NCBI GenBank assembly: GCA_030037905.1
Contig: JASHPX010000221.1
Coordinates: forward strand, 1 to 34,292
Origin: Gammaproteobacteria bacterium
GTDB taxonomy: Bacteria > Pseudomonadota > Gammaproteobacteria > Steroidobacterales > Steroidobacteraceae
Length of the DNA stretch: 34,292 bases
Reading direction: 5' to 3'
A program made the position numbers and the translations under genes. The notes under the pieces were generated by a model. It worked only from the letters and a program-made list of their open reading frames with translations. It searched no databases and was not told the origin of the DNA. How positions within the stretch are numbered: position 1 is the stretch's first letter; every line of letters starts with the position of its first letter. Of the stretch, positions 30,372 through 34,292 are shown in pieces.

Positions 30372-31331
30372 CTAGCGACTTATGGCGTTTTGCGGCACGC
30401 GCCGATTCTGCGCGCAGTACAGCTTGCAGGCGGGTGGCTTGTAGCCCACGAGCCTCTTAGCGAATTCCGGGTACATCGTTTGCGCACCACCCAGGGTCGC
30501 AACCGGTGGCAACTGATAAATCCCCTCCAGATACGTCTGCTGTGATGCTTCCTTGGGAGGCAGCTCTATGGCGCTGTGGTAGCCGTCGGTGAACCCCTCG
30601 ATCGTTTCCGCCGGCATGCAGTACAGAATGGGATCGTCCACATCGCTGAGCCCGGAGACCAGTTTCATGGTTCGAGCCGAAACGAACGGTGCCTCCAGAT
30701 ACACCGGGTCGTCGACGACGAGCATGATGGTCATCTCATCGCCGTAGCGTGTGAAGAAGAAGGTGTCGGTCTCCTGGTTGCTGGAGGGCACGCCGTTGTC
30801 CATCAGATAGCCGTCCTTCAGGAGCGAAGTCGTGACCACCAGGGTGTCCCCGTCCCATCTGCCGACCGAATAGCCCGCGTAGGTGTGCAGGGACAGGGCA
30901 GAAGGCACCGCCCTGCCGTCCATCCAGATGGTCATGGGCAACCGGTCGTAGGCCGGGGAGCTCAGCGTCCAGGCGATGACGTGTCCCGCCTGATCGCGAA
31001 CGGCAGCGAAACGCCCGCCCCAGGGTCCGTTCAGCAGGTAATGCGCGGGCCAGGGCTCACACTGCCGGTTGAGCTCCTGCATCTCATCTCCAGGAGCGGT
31101 CAGGCCGGCTTCGCGTCCGTTCTGGTTGAGCGGAACGCCCGCAAACATGTCGGGGTAACCGCCGGCAGTGTGCTCCAGCGGATCCTCGCTGCTCTCCCCG
31201 ACCCAGTTTCCCGACAGATCGAATTGCGCGTGCGCCGTATCGGCATACATCAGCGCCGCCATGCTCATCAGTGCCGCAAGCACGCACGACCGGGCCTTCA
31301 TCGGTGACTTGCGCAGAATCTCAGCTTGCAT
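30372..31331 (-). CDS. Secreted protein of a soil-bacterial family, unknown function
   Basis: 319 residues from ATG 31331, chosen for GAGG 7 nt upstream; ATG 31301 (MKARSC) is the alternative. The signal peptide ends with DTAHA before QFDLSGNWVGES. The opening F-D-L-S-G-N-W, a following G-Y-P-D-M-F-A-G-V-P-L-N block, C-E-P-W-P-A-H-Y, and the strand-rich stretch SVGRWDGDTLVVTTSLLKDG are recurrent in exported proteins of Steroidobacter-like and acidobacterial genomes, without known function. The C-terminus has C-K-L-Y-C, possibly disulfide-bonded. The start is 24 bp after the stop of the preceding secreted-protein gene, so they share a transcript, and the dehydrogenase gene follows 75 bp later. 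The product may aid the exported dehydrogenase, which is only inference from order. Confidence 0.65.
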   Translation of the reverse strand: MQAEILRKSPMKARSCVLAALMSMAALMYADTAHAQFDLSGNWVGESSEDPLEHTAGGYPDMFAGVPLNQNGREAGLTAPGDEMQELNRQCEPWPAHYLLNGPWGGRFAAVRDQAGHVIAWTLSSPAYDRLPMTIWMDGRAVPSALSLHTYAGYSVGRWDGDTLVVTTSLLKDGYLMDNGVPSSNQETDTFFFTRYGDEMTIMLVVDDPVYLEAPFVSARTMKLVSGLSDVDDPILYCMPAETIEGFTDGYHSAIELPPKEASQQTYLEGIYQLPPVATLGGAQTMYPEFAKRLVGYKPPACKLYCAQNRRVPQNAISR

Positions 31332-31355
31332 CTGGCTGCCTCACGCCCCGTGGGC

Positions 31356-32249
31356 TCACGACGTCAGCGAACAGGGGATCGGATCCCACCTGGAGCCGTC
31401 GGCCTCTTTCTGGAAGATCGAGTCGTAGACGTACGGTGCCGCCAGGTACTCGGGATCCGTCAACTTGGTGCTGATCAGGAGCCATTGATTGGCGCCCAGG
31501 CTGTGCAGTTTCCAGTACTCGATCATTTTTGCATCAGCCCCGTAGGGTATGCCGTTCTTGCGCAGCAATCCGGGCGTCAGATCATCGGTGCTCACCACGA
31601 GCGAGCCATAGAGCTTCGCATTCGGTTGCGCCGCGCGGTTCAAGGAATTGGCGACCGCGGACAGCGCCCAGCGTGCGCGCGAATCACCTTGCAGGCTCGG
31701 CGCAGGGTGCCCCTCCGATACGTCATGCGACGAGGCGGCAGACCCGAAGCGCAGCAATCGCGTCTGCATTCCCTCGTCCGTATCCACACGCAGCGTCTCG
31801 TCGTCCTGCCAGAGGATGTGCAGGCGCTCCGGGTCCTGCATGAGCGCCGGAGCACCGTAGGCTTCGCACTGCTTGTCGGCTGCGATGTCGGTGGCCGGCT
31901 GCCAGCTATCGGCAAACTCCTTGGCCTTCGCGTTGATGGGGATACCGGCGTAGTCGCCATGCCCCGGCACGATCATGCGGTAGCGCCAGTTCTGGGTGAC
32001 GAGCGAGACCCAGTAGCCGGTGATATCGAACGGTGCCCGGGCGCGTGCGGTGGGCCGCGATCGCGTCGCGTCGCCGGTGCCGCTCGCCGCGGCGCCGCCG
32101 CTCGCCCCGCGGGCAACCGCTGGCGTCTGCTGCTCCTGCGCCTGAGCGGCCGGCTGAGCGCTCAACAGCAGCAGTACGCCCACCAGGCACGGCGCACCGA
32201 TCAGGCACGACCACGCCGCCCCCCGGGCGACCCTACGCCTCACACGCAT
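31356..32249 (-). CDS. Secreted protein of a soil-bacterial family (YWVSLVT...RYRM type), unknown function
   Basis: 297 residues from ATG 32249; the frame runs on to 32525 but the signal peptide (MRVRRRVARGAAWSCLIGAP then CLVGVLLLLSAQPAAQAQ) starts here, with a G-rich ribosome binding site. After an Ala/Gly/Thr linker the domain reads APFDITGYWVSLVTQNWRYR M-I-V-P-G-H-G-D-Y-A-G-I-P-I-N, C-E-A-Y-G-A-P-A-L-M and LHILWQDDETLRVDTDEGMQ-T-R. These blocks (G-Y-W-V-S-x-V-T, W-R-x-R-M, D-Y-x-x-I-P-x-N, C-x-A-Y-G, H-I-x-W-Q-D-D-x-T-L) define a widespread exported family with no assigned role. It is related in its opening (F-D-(I/L)-(T/S)-G-x-W) to the next gene's product, so the two are probably distant paralogues. 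It heads the secreted-protein/dehydrogenase group. Confidence 0.7.
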   Translation of the reverse strand: MRVRRRVARGAAWSCLIGAPCLVGVLLLLSAQPAAQAQEQQTPAVARGASGGAAASGTGDATRSRPTARARAPFDITGYWVSLVTQNWRYRMIVPGHGDYAGIPINAKAKEFADSWQPATDIAADKQCEAYGAPALMQDPERLHILWQDDETLRVDTDEGMQTRLLRFGSAASSHDVSEGHPAPSLQGDSRARWALSAVANSLNRAAQPNAKLYGSLVVSTDDLTPGLLRKNGIPYGADAKMIEYWKLHSLGANQWLLISTKLTDPEYLAAPYVYDSIFQKEADGSRWDPIPCSLTS

Positions 32250-32306
32250 CCTCGACAGCCCCCCAACCTCATTCGCCTGGCGGACCGAAGTTCTCGCCAA
32301 GACCTT

Positions 32307-32335
32307 CAAATACGCCAACGATGTCGCGATTGCAA
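32307..32335 (-). promoter_or_regulatory. Possible promoter of the secreted-protein/dehydrogenase group
   Basis: On the minus strand TTGCAA (32335-32330) and TATTTG (32312-32307) are 17 bp apart, about 58 bp upstream of the ATG at 32249, in the 192-bp divergent gap shared with the cupin gene. The -35 matches 5 of 6, the -10 only 3 of 6. Confidence 0.3.
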
Positions 32336-32441
32336 GCGCTGCGCCGGCCGGCGGGAAATTCAAAATGCGGCACTGCCCGGGCCTAGAATGCGCGCAATCA
32401 AGGGTATGGGCCGACGCGAGCACGCCCCACGGGAGTCGACG

Positions 32442-32783
32442 GTGCATGTGACACGCTACAGGGATGCAAAACCCTATGAGGCGCCCGGACACTTCGACGT
32501 GATCGGATTGCGCCTGCAGGGCCATGAGGTATCGCCCAGTCGCTGCTGCTGGGTGGGGCTGTCACACTACCTGCCGCATGGGGGCGCCGACAGCAACGCC
32601 TCGGATGCCGAGAAGATCTACATCGTGCTCAGCGGCGAGATCACCGTCACGACCGATCAGGGCGAAGTCATCCTCGGGGTGCTGGACTCCTGCTACCTCG
32701 CCGCCGGCGAGCGACGCTCGATCGTCAACCGCAGCGCTCTGCCCGCCTCGATGCTGGTCATCATGGCCTATTCGCCGGCCTGA
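32442..32783 (+). CDS. Small single-domain cupin protein
   Basis: 113 residues from GTG 32442, with GGGAG 6 nt upstream, which is better than any ATG further up. The sequence starts MHVTRYRDAKPYEAPGHFDV after GTG is read as Met, and continues with a cupin fold: YLPHGGADSNASDAEKIYIV (motif 1, with H and E), LSGEITVTTDQGEVILGVLD (G-E/D strand turn), SCYLAAGERRSIVNRSALPA (motif 2, where the usual metal-binding His is replaced). The weak metal set suggests a binding or regulatory role, or an enzyme working with its neighbour. The M20 peptidase gene begins 15 bp later, so both form an operon. Confidence 0.8.
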   Translation: MHVTRYRDAKPYEAPGHFDVIGLRLQGHEVSPSRCCWVGLSHYLPHGGADSNASDAEKIYIVLSGEITVTTDQGEVILGVLDSCYLAAGERRSIVNRSALPASMLVIMAYSPA

Positions 32784-32798
32784 CAGGGACGAGGCCGC

Positions 32799-34292
32799 AT
32801 GGCGAATCCAGATATGCCGCGACTGAATGCATCGATCGATTCGTGTTGGAATCAATCGATACTCCCACAGCTCGAGGCCTTCATCCGCATTCCCAACGAA
32901 TCGGCCGCCTTCGATCGAGATTGGGAGGCGCACGGTCACATGGAGCGCGCCGTGCGGCTCATCGCCGACTGGTGTCGCGCACAATCGATCCCCGGAGCCA
33001 CGACGCACGTGCAGCGGCTTCCCGGCCGCTCGCCGCTGATCCTGATCGAGGTCGCGGGCGAGCTGCCGGGGACGGTGCTGCTCTACGGCCACCTGGACAA
33101 GCAGCCGCCGTTCACGGGTTGGCTCGAGGGGCTCGGGCCCTGGCAGCCCGTGGTGCGTGAGGGCCGGCTCTATGGCCGCGGCGGTGCGGACGACGGCTAC
33201 GCGGCCTTCAGCTCCCTGGCAGCCATCCGCGCACTGAAGGAGCAGCGCGTCGCGCTGCCCCGCTGCGTATTGCTGGTCGAAGCGTCCGAGGAGAGCGGCA
33301 GCGTGGATCTGCCTGCGCATCTGGCGGCTCTCGGCGACAGACTCGGCTCTCCCTCGCTGGTCGTATGCCTGGATGCGGAATGCGGCAACTACGAGCAGCT
33401 CTGGTGCACGACCTCGCTTCGCGGCAACCTCACGGGCCGGCTGCGGGTGCGTACTCTCTCCGAGGCGGTGCACTCGGGTCTCGCCACGGGCATCGCGCCG
33501 GGCGTGTTCGGCATCATCGACCAGCTGCTTGCGCGCCTGGAGGATCTGGAGCGCGGCAGCATGCGGCTGCCGGAGCTGCGGGTCGAGATCCCGGCCGACA
33601 GGCGCGCGCAGATTGCAGCGGCGGCGCGCGTGCTCGGCGCGCAGATCGCCGGCAAGATCCCGCTGCTCAGAGGAGTGCAGCCGCTCTCGGATGATCCCGA
33701 GCAGCTGCTGATCGGCAGCACCTGGCGCGCAACGCTCGCGGTCACGGGCGCCGACGGGCTGCCGCCTACGGCTGTGGCGGGCAACGTGATGTTGCCCGAG
33801 GTGGCGCTGAAGCTATCGCTGCGGCTGCCGCCGACCTGCGACGCGCAGTGCGCCGCCGCGGCGGTGCGCTCGGCGCTGACGCACGATCCACCACACGGTG
33901 CCGAGGTCGCATTCGAGGCGGACATACCCGCCGCGGGCTGGAACGCACCCCCGTTCGCGCCGTGGCTGGAGCGGGCGCTGCAGGACGCCTCGCAACGCGT
34001 CTTCGGTCGCGAGGCCGTTCACGTGGGCTCCGGCGGAACCATTCCATTCATGGGCATGCTGGGACAGCGCTTTCCGCGGACGCAGTTCCTGGTCACGGGC
34101 GTCCTCGGCCCTCACTCCAATGCTCATGGGCCCAACGAGTTCCTGCATCTCGATTACGCACGGCGGCTCACAGCCTGCGTGGCCCTGGTGCTCGCCGCGC
34201 ATGCGCGCGAGGCTGCGGGCGCGACGGCAGGCGCGGCAGGCGCGGCGTCAGGCGGGGCCGCGGGCATGGACGCGACGCCCGCACCGGCAGCG
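32799..34292 (+). CDS. M20-family metallopeptidase/dipeptidase, cut by the right window edge
   Basis: 498 codons from ATG 32799 (GAGG 4-5 nt upstream) without a stop to the window edge. The chain follows M20 dipeptidases: YGHLDKQPP (H98 zinc ligand, D100), GRGGADDGY (D131 bridging ligand), EASEESGS (catalytic E164 and zinc E165), VVCLDAECGNY (zinc D), CTTSLRGNLTGRLRVRTLSE (lid-domain start) and, near the end, LGPHSNAHGPNEFLHLDYA (zinc His). Full-length carnosinase-like members have about 450-480 residues; the last visible residues are an Ala/Gly-rich tail, so little is missing. No signal peptide, so cytoplasmic. It probably cleaves a dipeptide, N-acyl amino acid or related amide. It is co-transcribed with the cupin gene. 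Confidence 0.9.
   Translation, partial: MANPDMPRLNASIDSCWNQSILPQLEAFIRIPNESAAFDRDWEAHGHMERAVRLIADWCRAQSIPGATTHVQRLPGRSPLILIEVAGELPGTVLLYGHLDKQPPFTGWLEGLGPWQPVVREGRLYGRGGADDGYAAFSSLAAIRALKEQRVALPRCVLLVEASEESGSVDLPAHLAALGDRLGSPSLVVCLDAECGNYEQLWCTTSLRGNLTGRLRVRTLSEAVHSGLATGIAPGVFGIIDQLLARLEDLERGSMRLPELRVEIPADRRAQIAAAARVLGAQIAGKIPLLRGVQPLSDDPEQLLIGSTWRATLAVTGADGLPPTAVAGNVMLPEVALKLSLRLPPTCDAQCAAAAVRSALTHDPPHGAEVAFEADIPAAGWNAPPFAPWLERALQDASQRVFGREAVHVGSGGTIPFMGMLGQRFPRTQFLVTGVLGPHSNAHGPNEFLHLDYARRLTACVALVLAAHAREAAGATAGAAGAASGGAAGMDATPAPAA

Noticed and set aside
32562-33473. Minus-strand open frame of 303 codons opposite the M20 peptidase
   Set aside because: The plus strand carries all M20 metal ligands; the minus frame is its mirror and has no motif.

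Overview
The window (34.3 kb, GC-rich, strong G/C bias at third codon positions) looks like a chromosomal stretch of a free-living gammaproteobacterium. The mix of short secreted DUF3617, DUF6152 and lipocalin-like proteins, PQQ dehydrogenase, YtcJ-type amidohydrolase, Rieske oxygenase and Tat-exported dehydrogenase resembles Steroidobacter-like soil bacteria. This placement is inference from gene content; no rRNA or tRNA gene is present to test it.

Layout. 1-4.3 kb: minus-strand genes: the N-terminus of a ribbon-helix-helix antitoxin cut by the edge (with its operator), three secreted proteins (lipocalin-like, DUF3617, and one with a duplicated CxxC domain), a membrane-anchored SpoIIAA/STAS-like protein and two small proteins. 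4.3-5.1 kb: an intrinsic plus-strand terminator, a CRP-type palindrome and two small plus-strand genes (46 and 58 codons). 5.3-7.8 kb: Rieske oxygenase and EgtB-like sulfoxide-synthase-family enzyme. 8.0-10.2 kb: PQQ alcohol dehydrogenase overlapping a cytochrome c. 10.4-13.7 kb: GT4 glycosyltransferase overlapping an amylo-alpha-1,6-glucosidase-like gene broken by a 2-nt frameshift. 13.7-14.4 kb: divergent stress-type small genes (DUF1328, CsbD). 14.5-15.9 kb: decayed DNA holding a long inverted repeat, a beheaded ThDP enzyme, an MFS fragment and a GIY-YIG-like ORF. 16.1-17.7 kb: three small minus-strand genes. 17.9-19.6 kb: amidohydrolase with an internal deletion. 19.65-20.4 kb: a secreted protein. 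20.6-25.1 kb: tetR and a heterodimeric ABC exporter. 25.3-28.7 kb: a large GH94-like phosphorylase-type protein. 28.9-32.2 kb: Tat-exported zinc-dehydrogenase-like protein and two secreted proteins. 32.4-34.3 kb: cupin and M20 metallopeptidase, the latter running off the right edge.

How genes work together. The clearest units are tetR-ABC-ABC (one transcript, probably autoregulated by a perfect 22-bp palindrome), PQQ dehydrogenase-cytochrome c (periplasmic alcohol oxidation feeding the respiratory chain), GT4-glucosidase (storage or osmotic glycan metabolism, probably inactive as assembled), and cupin-M20 divergent from the secreted-protein/dehydrogenase group.

The most unusual aspect is at gene ends: several convergent junctions hold long palindromes or tandem repeats. 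One is a ~180-bp palindrome whose outer arms contain the stop codons of both converging genes, one is a 26-bp inverted repeat with a folded loop, and one is a five-unit ~17-bp tandem array touching both stop codons. I found no CRISPR array, prophage, insertion sequence or complete defence system.
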